64,000 nt of DNA, taken from NCBI GenBank assembly GCA_902364645.1, contig CABJEP010000003.1:97249-161248 (forward strand), in the 5' to 3' direction. The first letter of the stretch is position 1. Every line of letters begins with the position of its first letter. Of the stretch, positions 43,950-53,844 are shown piece by piece. The position numbers and the translations under genes were made by a program. The DNA comes from Coriobacteriaceae bacterium. GTDB taxonomy: Bacteria; Actinomycetota; Coriobacteriia; Coriobacteriales; Coriobacteriaceae. Below the pieces are notes generated by a model. That model saw only the letters and a list, made by a program, of their open reading frames with translations, searched no databases and was not told the DNA's origin.

Positions 43950-45263
43950 ATGAGTTTGGGAAAGCTGACCGCCAACGGTCGCCAGGACGGCTTTTTGTGC
44001 GAGGGCAAACCGTTCTTCTGGTTTGCCGATACGTGCTGGAGCGCATTTACGAGCATCGCCGAGAACGACTGGGATTACTACCTGACCCGCCGTGCCGAGC
44101 AGGGCATGAACGTGCTGCAGATCAACACGTTGCCGCAGTGGGATCGCTGCTGTCCCGACCTGGGCATTTGGCCCTATGCCAGCGAGGATGGCGTGCACTT
44201 TGATTGGTCCTGCCCCAACCAGGCGTATTGGGATCGTGCCGCCGCCATGTGCCGCGCGGCCGTCGAGCACGGCATTCGTCCGGCGCTCGTGCTCATGTGG
44301 TGCAACTACGTGCCCGGTACCTGGGGTGCCAAGATCGCCGAGCGTTGCGGTGCCGAGATTATGCCGCGTGAGGAGGTTCGCGCCCACGTTGCCCGCGTCG
44401 TCGAGAACCTGGGCGAGTTCGACCCCGTCTACGTGGTGGCGGGCGATACCGACTTTGCCGGCGACGAGGCGATCGCCTATTACGAGGACGCCCTCGACGA
44501 GGTCGTCAAGCGCGCGCCCGAGGCACTGCGCACCATGCATATCAACCGCGGTAACCGCACCATTCCGGCGCAGTATTTGGACCGTCTGGACTTTTATATG
44601 TTCCAGCCCGGCCACAACTACGAGGGCCAGCCCGAGGCATGGCGTCTGCCGCAGGACTTTATCGCCAACTATCCCAAAAAGCCGATGGTCAACTCCGAGC
44701 CTTGCTACGAGCAGATGGGTGCGTCGCGCAACGTCTACTGGCGTTTTACCGCGCAGGATTGCCGCGCGAGCGTATGGTCGTCGATTCTTGCCGGCGCCAG
44801 TGCCGGCGTGACCTATGGCGCACACGGCGTGTGGAACTGGCAAACATCGCGCAGCCAGGGTTCGGTCCTGGGCGAGGGCTTTGACATGCCCTTCCGCTGG
44901 CAAGAGTGCCTGCAGTTTGCGGGTGTGTGGGACTTTGGCGCGATCGAGCACGTGCTTGCCGCCCTAGGCGCTACGGCTGCCGACGATGCACTTGCCGTGG
45001 TTCCGGCGCAGGAGCTCCTCGACGACGCGCGCGAGTCCATCCGTGTGGCGCGCGTTGGCGATCGCATCGTCGCGTACCTGCCGCGTACCACGGCGCTCAA
45101 GTTTAAGCTCGACGGCGCGCGTGGCTGGACGGCGACGGTCCTCGACATGGAGGACAAGCGCATCGCAAAGCTGCCCGTCCGTGACAACGGTGACGGCACC
45201 GTGCGCGTGGCGCAGCATCCCTTTGAGCACGACGCGCTGGTGATCCTGGCCCCCGGGCGCTAA
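43950..45263 (+). CDS. GH140/DUF4038 apiosidase-like glycoside hydrolase
   Basis: 437 residues, no signal peptide, so probably cytoplasmic. GKPFFWFADTCWSAF with YYLTRRAEQGMNVLQINTLP is the DUF4038/apiosidase-like opening. Candidate catalytic acids are Asp166/Asp168 (VVAGDTDF) and Glu250 (VNSEPCYE). ASVWSSILAGASAGVTYGAH is a further family block. The C-terminal 90 residues resemble the collagen-binding-like domain that often follows DUF4038. GH140 members release apiose from rhamnogalacturonan II. ATG 43950 is preferred over 43944 because AAAGGA (43937-43942) then has a 7-nt spacer. Confidence 0.75.
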   Translation: MSLGKLTANGRQDGFLCEGKPFFWFADTCWSAFTSIAENDWDYYLTRRAEQGMNVLQINTLPQWDRCCPDLGIWPYASEDGVHFDWSCPNQAYWDRAAAMCRAAVEHGIRPALVLMWCNYVPGTWGAKIAERCGAEIMPREEVRAHVARVVENLGEFDPVYVVAGDTDFAGDEAIAYYEDALDEVVKRAPEALRTMHINRGNRTIPAQYLDRLDFYMFQPGHNYEGQPEAWRLPQDFIANYPKKPMVNSEPCYEQMGASRNVYWRFTAQDCRASVWSSILAGASAGVTYGAHGVWNWQTSRSQGSVLGEGFDMPFRWQECLQFAGVWDFGAIEHVLAALGATAADDALAVVPAQELLDDARESIRVARVGDRIVAYLPRTTALKFKLDGARGWTATVLDMEDKRIAKLPVRDNGDGTVRVAQHPFEHDALVILAPGR

Positions 45264-45306
45264 CGGCTCTTCTCCAACATTTACAACCCAGTCCCTTTCA
45301 TTAGGC

Positions 45307-45366
45307 TGCGACGGAATGGTTCCTGCATGACGGCTTCAAGCTGCCAAGGGGAGCCATTCCGTCGCA
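45307..45366. repeat. Palindrome, family G
   Basis: TGCGACGGAATGG (45307-45319) pairs with CCATTCCGTCGCA (45354-45366), enclosing CGGCTTCAAGCTG. It is one of two repeats in the 300-bp gap before the LuxR-type gene. Confidence 0.7.
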
Positions 45367-45376
45367 CCCTTTGCTT

Positions 45377-45414
45377 ACTCATTGGGTACTCATTGGGGAC
45401 GTACTTAAATGAGT
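45377..45414. repeat. Palindromic repeat family A with partial duplication
   Basis: A truncated unit ACTCATTGGGT is followed directly by a full unit ACTCATTGGGGACGTACTTA…GAGT (45388-45414). Confidence 0.8.
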
Positions 45415-45601
45415 GGCAGTTGGGGGATACTCCTTGCCGAGTTGGAGCTTGCGCGCGCCCCTTCTGGGTCATGCGGCTCAAAATCGCGGCGTCATGCGGA
45501 CGGCTGGGGTCGAATTTGCAACATTTCGAACTTGGCTTCGATATTGAGATTGGTTCTTTATGAAAATGGTGTTCCGGACAACAAAGCGGGTGGGGGTTAC
45601 C

Positions 45602-47146
45602 ATGAGGGACCTGGGAGACACAACCGCATATTTGCGCCGGGGCATGCGGGAGATTCTGTGCCTAGCGCTGTTCTTCTTCACGTTTTTGGCGTGCGAGTAT
45701 TTCTTTGATGCGCGCATGGCCGAGTTCGTGCCATCGAGTGAGGTCGTCATCTACGAGAGCATCGTTGTCGGCGCGAGCGTGATTGGCTTTTTCGTGCGCC
45801 CATTTCTGTACTATCGCCGTCCCCAGACGATCGATGCGACGAGCGATATTACGGGCGTGCTGTTGGTATCGGCGTTGCTGCTGATGATTATGGCAATGCG
45901 GTTTGAGGTAGTAATTGCCGGCGGCCTGGTGGCGTGCTGCGCCCTGGGCTATTGCGGATCGACCGCCCATGCCAATCTTGCGCGGCGTTTTGCGCAGACG
46001 CCCTGCCTGGCGCGCACCGTGGCGGTTTCCTATGCTGTGGACATTTTGGTGCAGGTGCTCAACCATATGGTGATGCCTGCGGGCATTCCCCAGCAGTCTG
46101 TTCTCATTGCCTGTGCGATTGCGCTGGTGGGGCTGCTTCACGGTGTCCGCCGCGCTAAATTGCGTGATGAGCCTGCGCCCGAGTTCGAGGTCGAGATTGC
46201 CGAGCTATCGGTCGATGCGTCGGAGCGTGGCGCCAGGTGGCACGATGACCCCGAGGCAAAGGCGGCCTTTCAGGGTGCCGTGGTGCGTCTGACGGTGGCG
46301 ACCGCTTGCCTCACCGGCGTGTTCGCGGCCCTCAATGCCGGCCTTACGACCTCGCATGCCGCTGGCGCTATCGATCTGGGCGACTGGCCGCGCTTGCTGC
46401 TGGTTGTGAGCGCCCTTGCCGCCGGCGTCCTGTATGACCTGCGTGGGCGTTCGTATATGAATATCATCATGACGTGCGCCGCCATGCTGTCCACGCTCTC
46501 GTTCTTTGTACTTATCACCGATGGCAACGGTGGCAACACGCTTGCCGCCACGATTATCTTTTACCTTGGCACGGGCTTTTTCGTGGTGTTCTTCACCGCG
46601 AAGTTCGCCGCGATTTCGATGTATGCCCGCTGGGCGTATCTGTGGCCGTGCATGGGCCGTGTTATCAACAACGTTTGCTCGATGCTCGTGACGGCTCCGG
46701 CAGTGGCGATTATCTCGAGTCAAAACGTGCTGGCGGCAGTGAGCGTCGTGCTCGTGCTGTTTGTCGGCATCGCGATTTCGCTGTTGGGACAGTTTGGACA
46801 AGACGGTGAGGGCGAGGCGACGCGCGGCAGGCTGGCGCTTGCCACCGACGATCTTGGCGTGAGCTGTGAGCCCGGCCAGGCCGACACGGTGCCCCTGGAG
46901 GCGCCGGAGCTTTCGTTTGACGATCGGCTCGATGGCTTCGTTGCCGCCTTTGGGCTCACCAAGCGCGAGCGCGATGTTCTGGAGGCACTGGTCGTTTCGG
47001 ACGACAGCGTGCAGGACGTGGCGGCGGCACTCTTCCTTTCGCGTTCCACGCTCTATCGCCACATCGCTTCGATTAACAAAAAGACAGGTGCCTCCTCGCG
47101 CGTAGCCCTCATCAACTTCTTCTGGTCCTGGACACCCCAAGACTAG
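45602..47146 (+). CDS. Membrane-embedded LuxR-type regulator
   Basis: 514 residues. About twelve hydrophobic segments (MFS-like arrangement, residues 15-415) precede a C-terminal LuxR helix-turn-helix (LTKRERDVLEALVVSDDSVQ, LFLSRSTLYRHIASINKKTG). This architecture is frequent in Coriobacteriia. It should be a membrane-bound transcription factor sensing a small molecule or envelope state. An earlier in-frame ATG at 45560 would add 14 residues; 45602 follows GGTGGGGG. It is monocistronic, with the family B hairpin as terminator. Target unknown. Confidence 0.85.
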   Translation: MRDLGDTTAYLRRGMREILCLALFFFTFLACEYFFDARMAEFVPSSEVVIYESIVVGASVIGFFVRPFLYYRRPQTIDATSDITGVLLVSALLLMIMAMRFEVVIAGGLVACCALGYCGSTAHANLARRFAQTPCLARTVAVSYAVDILVQVLNHMVMPAGIPQQSVLIACAIALVGLLHGVRRAKLRDEPAPEFEVEIAELSVDASERGARWHDDPEAKAAFQGAVVRLTVATACLTGVFAALNAGLTTSHAAGAIDLGDWPRLLLVVSALAAGVLYDLRGRSYMNIIMTCAAMLSTLSFFVLITDGNGGNTLAATIIFYLGTGFFVVFFTAKFAAISMYARWAYLWPCMGRVINNVCSMLVTAPAVAIISSQNVLAAVSVVLVLFVGIAISLLGQFGQDGEGEATRGRLALATDDLGVSCEPGQADTVPLEAPELSFDDRLDGFVAAFGLTKRERDVLEALVVSDDSVQDVAAALFLSRSTLYRHIASINKKTGASSRVALINFFWSWTPQD

Positions 47147-47148
47147 CT

Positions 47149-47188
47149 AACCACCACAAAGGGGACAGGCACCTTTGTGGTGGTTTTT
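47149..47188 (+). terminator. Family B palindrome acting as terminator (copy 2)
   Basis: ACCACCACAAAGG pairs with CCTTTGTGGTGGT around GGACAGGCA, and six Ts follow. It starts 3 nt after the LuxR-type stop. Confidence 0.8.
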
Positions 47189-47291
47189 TACCTGCAAAAA
47201 TATGAATATGAGACATTTGTCACCTGCCGTTTTGGTGCTCAAAGGCATATGAATGTGATGCTGAGCAGAGCAGAACGGAGGGGGTGCACCT

Positions 47292-47741
47292 ATGGCGTCT
47301 CGGGGTTGCGCGTCTAATAAAATTGCGGGCGCGCTTATCGCCGTGGTGGTCTTTGCCGCGGCGGTGACACTCATGCGAGTTTACGTTGCCGGCGACCATG
47401 GCGCTCAGGGAAAGACTGCCGCGCAAGTGTCGCTCAACGATTGCGCTGCCGTTCCGGTGGCGGTCAAGCTTATCGAGGACGGGGAGGCGCGGACGGCCTA
47501 TGAGACCGACGATGCCGAACTGGTCGCATCGACTTTTGCCGCGCTCGATGGCTGCACCGTGGGGGATGCGGTGGATGAGCGGACGAGCGATGCCGGCCGA
47601 ACGCTCGTCTTTGTCTATACGGATGGCTCGGAGCAATCGGTAGAACTTGAGGGCAAAAACATCGTGCTCGATAAGACGGCGTATCGACTTAACGGTGCCG
47701 ATGAGTTATGGCGGCAGCTTGCCGCAATCAAAAACAGCTAA
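47292..47741 (+). CDS. Small membrane-anchored protein of unknown function
   Basis: 149 residues. A single N-terminal hydrophobic helix (about 10-31) is followed by an extracytoplasmic domain of alternating strands and helices (AAQVSLNDCAAVPVAVKLIE, LVFVYTDGSEQSVELEGKNI). I do not recognise a family. It is 20 nt upstream of the zinc-ribbon protein gene, so they may form an operon. Confidence 0.7.
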   Translation: MASRGCASNKIAGALIAVVVFAAAVTLMRVYVAGDHGAQGKTAAQVSLNDCAAVPVAVKLIEDGEARTAYETDDAELVASTFAALDGCTVGDAVDERTSDAGRTLVFVYTDGSEQSVELEGKNIVLDKTAYRLNGADELWRQLAAIKNS

Positions 47742-47761
47742 CGAAATTAGGGATGTACGGG

Positions 47762-49321
47762 ATGAGTGACTTGAGATTCTGCCCGGCGTGCGGGGCGCAG
47801 CTGCCTCGGGTCGCCGGCGTGCCGGTGCGATTTTGCCCGGGGTGCGGCGTCCGACTTGAGGGCGTTGTGGGCTACTCGGGCGCCGTGGGGGCTACAGATG
47901 GGGCGACTGCCGATGACGATGCGGACGAAGGCGGCGACCCGAGTGTGGACGCGCCGGCCGATGCGCCGGTGGAGACTGCCGGCGTCGCGTCGTCTCGTGA
48001 CGCAGCCACGACGGATGCGCCTCACATCGGTGACCTTGAGCTTCATGCCGCATGCGATACCTCTGGCGGCCAGGCACTCGCGCAGGTGGTGCTGCCGCGG
48101 GGCTGGCATATCGAAGAAGCGCATCTTGAGCGCAGCGGCAGTTTCGACTGCCCGATTTCGGTTGGCGTGACGGCGGCGGGTCCGATGGGTGAGCGGATTA
48201 TGTACCGCTCCGAGCTCTGCTACGTGGATGCGGGCGCCGTTGCCAAGCGTATCCCCACGCAAACCGAACGCAAGGTGTTTGTGCACGTGGAGGCAGCTTG
48301 CGACGAGCTGGCTCAGGCCTGTGCAGCACGGCTGGGCGCGCGGGCAGAGGTTGTTGCCGAGCAACCGTACCCATCGAGCGCGGCGGTCGATATCGAGCGC
48401 GAGCGTGCCCGCGTAAAGCGCGAGGCGGCAAACGACTTTGCAATCCAGGGCTTTTCGATGGAACCGAGTGATGTGGTCTATGAGTGCCGCATGCGTCGAT
48501 ATCGGCTCACGGGCGCTCCGGTGCCCACCGAGCTCGCGGTGGCGGCCAAAGTCGAGGGCTATATGTTTTCAATCGGAGGCGTCGCGGGTTCTATGGGCAA
48601 AGGTGTTGCCGCTGGGGCCGAGGCGCTGCTGGGCGCGAGCCTTTCGAGTGGGCTGATCGGCGGTGTTTTGGGCAAGCGCCTGCGCGAGCGCAAGGCGGCG
48701 GCAGCGGCGGGACAGGGCGTCGCGCAAGAACAGCCCACGGGTCGAGGCGGTTGCCCGGACGGAGCGTCGTTCGAGCTGGGTGCGGCCGACCTGCTGCAGT
48801 GGCGTATCAGGGACAGCTTCTGTTTGGCTGCGCCAGAAGGTCGCCTGGACGAGGCGGCCTCCACGGCGCTTGCATCAATGGCGTCGACTCTGCGGCTCAA
48901 TCCAGCGATTGCACGCGAAGCGTCAGCTCAAAAGCAACAGATGGTGCTTGAGCAGCGCCAACGCACGCAGATGAACATTGCCCAGCAGCAACAGCAGTTT
49001 GCAGCCTGGCAACAGATGCATGCCTCGCAACAGGCGGCATTCGACAGCTACCAGCAGGCGTGGTTCGATCGCAGCGACCGTCAGCACGCCGCGAATATGG
49101 CTGCCAGCGCCGCCAATTTTTCCAGCGCGGGCGTGGGGACGGGCACCGCTTCGTATTTCGATGCCATTCGTGGGGTCAACCATTACACCAGACCCGACGG
49201 CACCGATGTCGAGGTCTCGGTGATGGCCGACCAGGCCTGGGTCAACGGTTCGGGCGATGTGATCGGTACACGCGATGGTTTTGAACCTGGTTTTGGCTGG
49301 ACGGAACTGCCTCGTCAATAG
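47762..49321 (+). CDS. Zinc-ribbon protein with glycine-zipper-like and Gln-rich regions
   Basis: 519 residues. An N-terminal double zinc ribbon (RFCPACGAQLP; RFCPGCGVRLE) is followed by an acidic linker, a central domain (IGDLELHAACDTSGGQALAQ; GWHIEEAHLE), a Gly/Ala-rich possible membrane-inserting stretch (GSMGKGVAAGAEALLGASLS), and a Gln/Ala-rich coiled coil (QMVLEQRQRTQMNIAQQQQQ). No enzyme motif is seen. Two lipoprotein genes follow. Possibly an envelope scaffold. ATG 47762 is the best start; ATG 47753 is also in frame. Confidence 0.75.
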   Translation: MSDLRFCPACGAQLPRVAGVPVRFCPGCGVRLEGVVGYSGAVGATDGATADDDADEGGDPSVDAPADAPVETAGVASSRDAATTDAPHIGDLELHAACDTSGGQALAQVVLPRGWHIEEAHLERSGSFDCPISVGVTAAGPMGERIMYRSELCYVDAGAVAKRIPTQTERKVFVHVEAACDELAQACAARLGARAEVVAEQPYPSSAAVDIERERARVKREAANDFAIQGFSMEPSDVVYECRMRRYRLTGAPVPTELAVAAKVEGYMFSIGGVAGSMGKGVAAGAEALLGASLSSGLIGGVLGKRLRERKAAAAAGQGVAQEQPTGRGGCPDGASFELGAADLLQWRIRDSFCLAAPEGRLDEAASTALASMASTLRLNPAIAREASAQKQQMVLEQRQRTQMNIAQQQQQFAAWQQMHASQQAAFDSYQQAWFDRSDRQHAANMAASAANFSSAGVGTGTASYFDAIRGVNHYTRPDGTDVEVSVMADQAWVNGSGDVIGTRDGFEPGFGWTELPRQ

Positions 49322-49397
49322 CGTGGGGTGGCTTATGTGTGAATCGATGCCGGGTGTGTTTCTCGGCATTGTGCTAAAGAACGGGAAAGGAACAATG

Positions 49398-50135
49398 ATG
49401 AGGGAGACGGTACTTTCGCGCACGGCATTTGTCGCGGCGGCGGGAACGGCGCTGCTGACGCTTGTGGGGTGCGGCGGACAGCGGACGCAGGATGCGACGG
49501 ATTTTAACGACGACCGCCCGGTAAAGGACAAGATGGACGCGGGTGCGACGTCGGGCGATTCCGGCGACGCGGACAGCGGCTCGGCGGATGCGTTCGATAC
49601 GTGGTCGGAAGATTGCTGGGACGCGCACCGCAACATCAGCATCGCGGCGCTCCTCGAGCTTAAGGGCTGGCAGTTGCAGGAGTTTGCCTCGCAGCAGGGC
49701 TATACCTGGCAAGACGCGCTCGAGATGTACGAGGACGAGGCGGGACACGTGCTCAGCGTCTGCAATATCAGCAAGGACGGCGCGACCGAATGGCTCGGCG
49801 AGGACGAAATCGGAAAGCTCGACAAGGGCGGCACCGGAAGCACCGTGATGTTCACGCTACAACTTTCGGGCTATTCGAGCTGCGAGGATGTTATCGCGGG
49901 CTTTTCTGTGCCGGTCGAGGACCGGGCGCAGATTACTTCGGGCTCATGGATCGCGTGCGTATGCGGTTCCAACATGGCGCGGCACGTCGCCATGACGAGC
50001 CCGATGGAAAACGGTGACTACCGCTTGGATCTCATTACCGAGGAGGCTATCAAGACCGGTAGGTTTACCCAGGGCGGCGGTGCTCCGACGATAGACGAAT
50101 TTTGGCAGGAAAAGACTGGACGCGCGCTCGGCTAG
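49398..50135 (+). CDS. Lipoprotein, paralogue-like pair member 1
   Basis: 245 residues. Signal peptide SRTAFVAAAGTALLTLVGCGG with lipobox LVGC. A disordered Asp/Ser/Gly linker is followed by a domain with LLELKGWQLQEFASQQGYTW and GYSSCEDVIAGFSVPVEDRA. The next gene encodes a similar lipoprotein (AALINLDGADLVRLL-like region; GGYTTGDRAL). GGGAAAGG (49383-49390) fits ATG 49398; ATG 49395 is also possible. Function unknown. Confidence 0.78.
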   Translation: MRETVLSRTAFVAAAGTALLTLVGCGGQRTQDATDFNDDRPVKDKMDAGATSGDSGDADSGSADAFDTWSEDCWDAHRNISIAALLELKGWQLQEFASQQGYTWQDALEMYEDEAGHVLSVCNISKDGATEWLGEDEIGKLDKGGTGSTVMFTLQLSGYSSCEDVIAGFSVPVEDRAQITSGSWIACVCGSNMARHVAMTSPMENGDYRLDLITEEAIKTGRFTQGGGAPTIDEFWQEKTGRALG

Positions 50136-50170
50136 GTGCGACGTGGCCAATACCATAGCGAGGAACGAAC

Positions 50171-50857
50171 ATGATGAATGAAGTGACGATGAACCGTGCG
50201 GCCTTTGTGGCAGGCGCGGGTGCGTTGGCTTGTGCGCTGGCTGGCTGCTCGGGCGGATTGGGCGGCGCGAGCGGTGCCAAGAAGGCGACCACGGCGGACG
50301 CCGCCTGTGTAGACGACAACGCCAACGTGACGGTCTATGCTGCGATCAACTTGGATGGCGCCGACCTGGTGCGCCTGCTCAAGCATCAAAACTATGAGTG
50401 GCAAGGCGAGAGCGTGGGCTACGGTGCCGCCGATGATGCGGGACTTTTCGCCTTTACCTTTTCTAAGATTTCGGATGACGTGGACGAACTTGCGAACAGT
50501 GCGATACCGCTTTCGGAGTCCGAGTACGAGGAACTTGAGCCGGGCGGCGGAGACGATAGCGTGGCGATTTTGCTCTCGGTGGGCGGCTATACGACGGGCG
50601 ATCGTGCGCTCACCGGCGCAATCGGCGATGCGTCGATAGTGCAGGAGAAGTGCACAATCGACGATTCCGTGTATTGGCTGGTCAAGGCGCTCGACGGCAG
50701 CCGTTACGTGATTTCGGCCTACGACACCGAAGATGATGGCGACAGCGCGCATGACATCTATATCTATAGTGAGTCTTTTATTCACACCGGTTATCTGAGC
50801 GGCGGCGACCAAATCGATATTGACGAACTCTGGAGCCGCCTGACCAATGCCTCGTAG
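50171..50857 (+). CDS. Lipoprotein, paralogue-like pair member 2
   Basis: 228 residues. Signal peptide NRAAFVAGAGALACALAGCSGG with lipobox LAGC. The body (INLDGADLVRLLKHQNYEWQ; VAILLSVGGYTTGDRALTGA; DELWSRL) parallels the preceding lipoprotein in order and spacing, so the two probably arose by duplication and diverged strongly. RBS GAGGAACG. A half copy of repeat B follows the stop. Confidence 0.78.
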   Translation: MMNEVTMNRAAFVAGAGALACALAGCSGGLGGASGAKKATTADAACVDDNANVTVYAAINLDGADLVRLLKHQNYEWQGESVGYGAADDAGLFAFTFSKISDDVDELANSAIPLSESEYEELEPGGGDDSVAILLSVGGYTTGDRALTGAIGDASIVQEKCTIDDSVYWLVKALDGSRYVISAYDTEDDGDSAHDIYIYSESFIHTGYLSGGDQIDIDELWSRLTNAS

Positions 50858-50864
50858 CGCACCA

Positions 50865-50886
50865 AAACCACCACAAAGGGGACAGT
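50865..50886. repeat. Half copy of palindromic repeat family B
   Basis: ACCACCACAAAGGGGACAGT is present, but the expected right arm is missing, as if truncated. Confidence 0.6.
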
Positions 50887-50936
50887 GAGGCGGGACTTTT
50901 TGACCGCCTGATGGGTCGAGCGTCACAACTCGTGCG

Positions 50937-53705
50937 TTACAGCAGCTCGCCGTGGCGGGCGATGTAGCGGCGCTTGGCCAGTTGGGTGAGCGCGATGTAG
51001 GCGGCGACAATGCCGATGAGCAGCGCGAAGAAGATTGGCGGCAGCGGCATGAGACCCAGCGCATCGGCGATGGGGCTTGCCGGCAGCCAGGTGACGAGCA
51101 CCAGGCCCAGCACGGTGAGGAGGCACAGCGCGGGCGCGGCGTGGTCGCGCGGGCGTGGCAGGCGCGGGGAGCGCAGCATGTGGACCACGAGCGTCTGCGA
51201 CCACATGGACTCGACAAACCAACCGCTCTGGAAGAGCGCCGTAAAGGCCGCCATGCCTGCGACGTCGCCTATAGCGGCAAGCTCTGCCCAGCTTGCGCCC
51301 ACGGCGGCGGGGCACACCACAAAGAAGAGCGCGGCGAAAGTCGCGATATCAAACAGTGAGCTCACGGGGCCCAGCTCGAGCATAAAGCCCTTGATGGACG
51401 CAGCGTCCCAAGCGCGCGGGCGGGCAGTCCAGGCGTTGTCGACGGTGTCCCACGGCAGTGCGATGCACACGATCTCGTAGACCAGCGACAGCAGCACCAG
51501 CTGCAGAGCGCTCATGGGCAAAAACGGCAAGAACAGGCTCGCGGCGGTTACGGACAGCACGTTGCCAAAGTTGGAGCTCACTGTGGTCTTGAGGTACTTA
51601 AGCAAGTTGCCGTAGGTGCGGCGGCCTTCGATGATGCCGCGCTCGAGCACGCCCAGGTCCTTCTGAAGCAAGATGATATCGGCGGATTCCTTGGCAATGT
51701 CGACGGCCGAATCGACCGAGATGCCGCAATCGCTCGCACGCATGGCGGCGGCGTCGTTGATGCCATCGCCCATAAAGCCCACGGTGTGGCCGAGCAGCTC
51801 GCGCATGACGCGCACCAGGCGCGCCTTCTGCAGCGGCGAGAGCTTGGCGAACAGATGGGTTTTCTCAGCGCGCTCGGCAAGTTCGGCGTCATCGAGTGCA
51901 TCGATCTCGGAGCCGAGCAAGACGTTGCTCGCGTCGATGCCGATCTGTTCGCAGACGGTGGCGGCGACGCGGTCGTTGTCGCCGGTCAGGACCTTGACCG
52001 CCACGCCCTTGGCCTCGAGGGTGGCGACGGCGCCCGCGGCACTTGCTTTGGGCGGATCGAGGAAGGCCAAAAAACCCATCAGCACCATGTCGCACTCGTC
52101 GGCGATGCCAAACTCGCCCACGTAGCGCGGATTGGTCTTCTGCGCCACGGCAATCACGCGCAGGCCCTCGGCGTTGAGTCCGGCGACCTGCTTACGAATC
52201 TGGGCGAGCTTATCTTCGGTGAGAGGCTGGGCGATGCCATCGACCTCGACAAAGGAACAGATCTCGAGCATTTCCTCGGCAGCGCCCTTGGTGACCATCT
52301 GGGTTTTGCCTTGGGCATCGGCGACAACTACGCTCAGGCGACGGCGTGAGAAATCAAAGGGCACCTCGTCGACCTTGGTATAGCGGTCGCGCAGGCTCTG
52401 GCCCAGCATGGAATCGGGCGCTGTGGCCGAGGGCGTCACGTCGGCACGGTCGATGACGGCCAGGTCGATAAGGTTTTTGAGGCCGGTCTGGAAGAAGCTG
52501 TTCAAAAACGCATGGCGCAGCACGCGTGCATCCTCGTTGCCGTCGGTGTTGAGGTAGCGCTCGAGCACGATGCGGTCCTCGGTGAGGGTGCCGGTCTTGT
52601 CACAGCACAGGACGTCCATCGCGCCGAGGTTTTGGATCGCCGGCAGTTCCTTGACGATAACCTGACGACGGGCGAGGTCCTTGGCGCCCTGCGACAGGCT
52701 CGTGGTCACGATGACGGGAAGCATCTGCGGCGTGATGCCAACGGCTACGCTCGTGGCGAACAGCAGCGCGTCGATGACGTTGCCCTTGGTGGCGACGTTG
52801 ATGGCAAAGACGGCCGGCGCCATAACGAGCATGAGGCGTACGAGCAGCATGGAGACGCTCGAGACGCCGCGGTCAAACGCGCTCTTCTCGCCGCGCCCGT
52901 TGAGCATCTTGGCGATGCCGCCCAGGTAAGTGTCCGAGCCGGTGGCAACGACGAGCGCCATGGCGGTGCCGTTTTGCACGGAGGTGCCGGTAAAGACGAT
53001 GTTCTTGCAGGCAGAGAGTGACAGCGCGGAGCCGTCGGCACCCTCGACGACGGTGATGGCAGCGGTCTTCTCGACGGCCTCGCTCTCGCCGGTGAGTGCG
53101 GACTCGATCACAAACAGATCGCGTGCGGTGATGATGCGGGCGTCGGCCGGCGCCATATCGCCGGCAGAGAGGCGGATCACATCGCCGGGGACGAGCTCGT
53201 CGAAGGGAATCTCGATGCGCTCGCCGTCGCGCAGGGCACAGCAGGTGTTGGAGACCAGGTCCTTGAGGGCCTCGGCCGCATTGCCGCTGCGGGCTTCCTG
53301 GATAAACTTCATGCCGCCCGATACCAGCAGCATGATGCCGATGACGATGACCGTGGAGGGGTCGCGCTGCGGTTCGGGCACGGCGAGCACGTCGATGTAG
53401 AGCGAGACCAGCGCGAGAGCGGCGAGGATGCCGGCGAAGGGGTCGACAAAGGCGTCGGCGATGCGGCGGGCGAGCGTCTTGGTCGGCGCTTCGATGGTGT
53501 TGGGGCCGACGGCGCTCAGGCGCTCGGCGGCGTGCTCGGCGGTGAGGCCGTCGGCTGTGGCGTCGAGCAGCACGAGGGCATCCTCGGCGCTATGGGTGGC
53601 GGCGAATATGGTGTTCTTGGACATGCCGGTATGAGCGGCGGGGCGCGCCGTGCGGCGGCGCTTGGAGATGGCTTCGAGTACCGTGGCGGTTTTGAGCATC
53701 AGCAT
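50937..53705 (-). CDS. mgtA: Mg2+-importing P-type ATPase
   Basis: 922 residues. An N-terminal cation ATPase domain, the TGES loop (ALTGESEAVE), the phosphorylation site DKTGTLT, the hinge GDGINDAAAMRASDCGISVD and about ten helices are present. The C-terminal block matches MgtA/MgtB: LVYEIVCIALPWDTVDNAWT, PVSSLFDIATF and FQSGWFVESMWSQTLVVHML. It imports Mg2+ at the cost of ATP when Mg2+ is scarce. The start at 53705 is fixed by AAGGAGG six bases upstream. A small ORF and a hairpin lie in the leader. Confidence 0.95.
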   Translation of the reverse strand: MLMLKTATVLEAISKRRRTARPAAHTGMSKNTIFAATHSAEDALVLLDATADGLTAEHAAERLSAVGPNTIEAPTKTLARRIADAFVDPFAGILAALALVSLYIDVLAVPEPQRDPSTVIVIGIMLLVSGGMKFIQEARSGNAAEALKDLVSNTCCALRDGERIEIPFDELVPGDVIRLSAGDMAPADARIITARDLFVIESALTGESEAVEKTAAITVVEGADGSALSLSACKNIVFTGTSVQNGTAMALVVATGSDTYLGGIAKMLNGRGEKSAFDRGVSSVSMLLVRLMLVMAPAVFAINVATKGNVIDALLFATSVAVGITPQMLPVIVTTSLSQGAKDLARRQVIVKELPAIQNLGAMDVLCCDKTGTLTEDRIVLERYLNTDGNEDARVLRHAFLNSFFQTGLKNLIDLAVIDRADVTPSATAPDSMLGQSLRDRYTKVDEVPFDFSRRRLSVVVADAQGKTQMVTKGAAEEMLEICSFVEVDGIAQPLTEDKLAQIRKQVAGLNAEGLRVIAVAQKTNPRYVGEFGIADECDMVLMGFLAFLDPPKASAAGAVATLEAKGVAVKVLTGDNDRVAATVCEQIGIDASNVLLGSEIDALDDAELAERAEKTHLFAKLSPLQKARLVRVMRELLGHTVGFMGDGINDAAAMRASDCGISVDSAVDIAKESADIILLQKDLGVLERGIIEGRRTYGNLLKYLKTTVSSNFGNVLSVTAASLFLPFLPMSALQLVLLSLVYEIVCIALPWDTVDNAWTARPRAWDAASIKGFMLELGPVSSLFDIATFAALFFVVCPAAVGASWAELAAIGDVAGMAAFTALFQSGWFVESMWSQTLVVHMLRSPRLPRPRDHAAPALCLLTVLGLVLVTWLPASPIADALGLMPLPPIFFALLIGIVAAYIALTQLAKRRYIARHGELL

Positions 53706-53787
53706 AGGGTCCTCCTTGTTGAAGGGAGTTAGCGTACGTGTCGTATGTGCTTCAAAAAACCTAGATGTCGCTCACGTCATGCTTTCG

Positions 53788-53825
53788 AACCACCACAAAG
53801 GGACAGGCACCTTTGTGGTGGTTTT
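53788..53825. repeat. Palindromic repeat family B, copy 4
   Basis: ACCACCACAAAGG pairs with CCTTTGTGGTGGT around GACAGGCA. It lies between mgtA and the small ORF of its leader, so it could act as a hairpin in the mgtA mRNA; the T run is on the plus-strand side. Confidence 0.75.
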
Positions 53826-53844
53826 GACGATCGGCTGTTGGCGC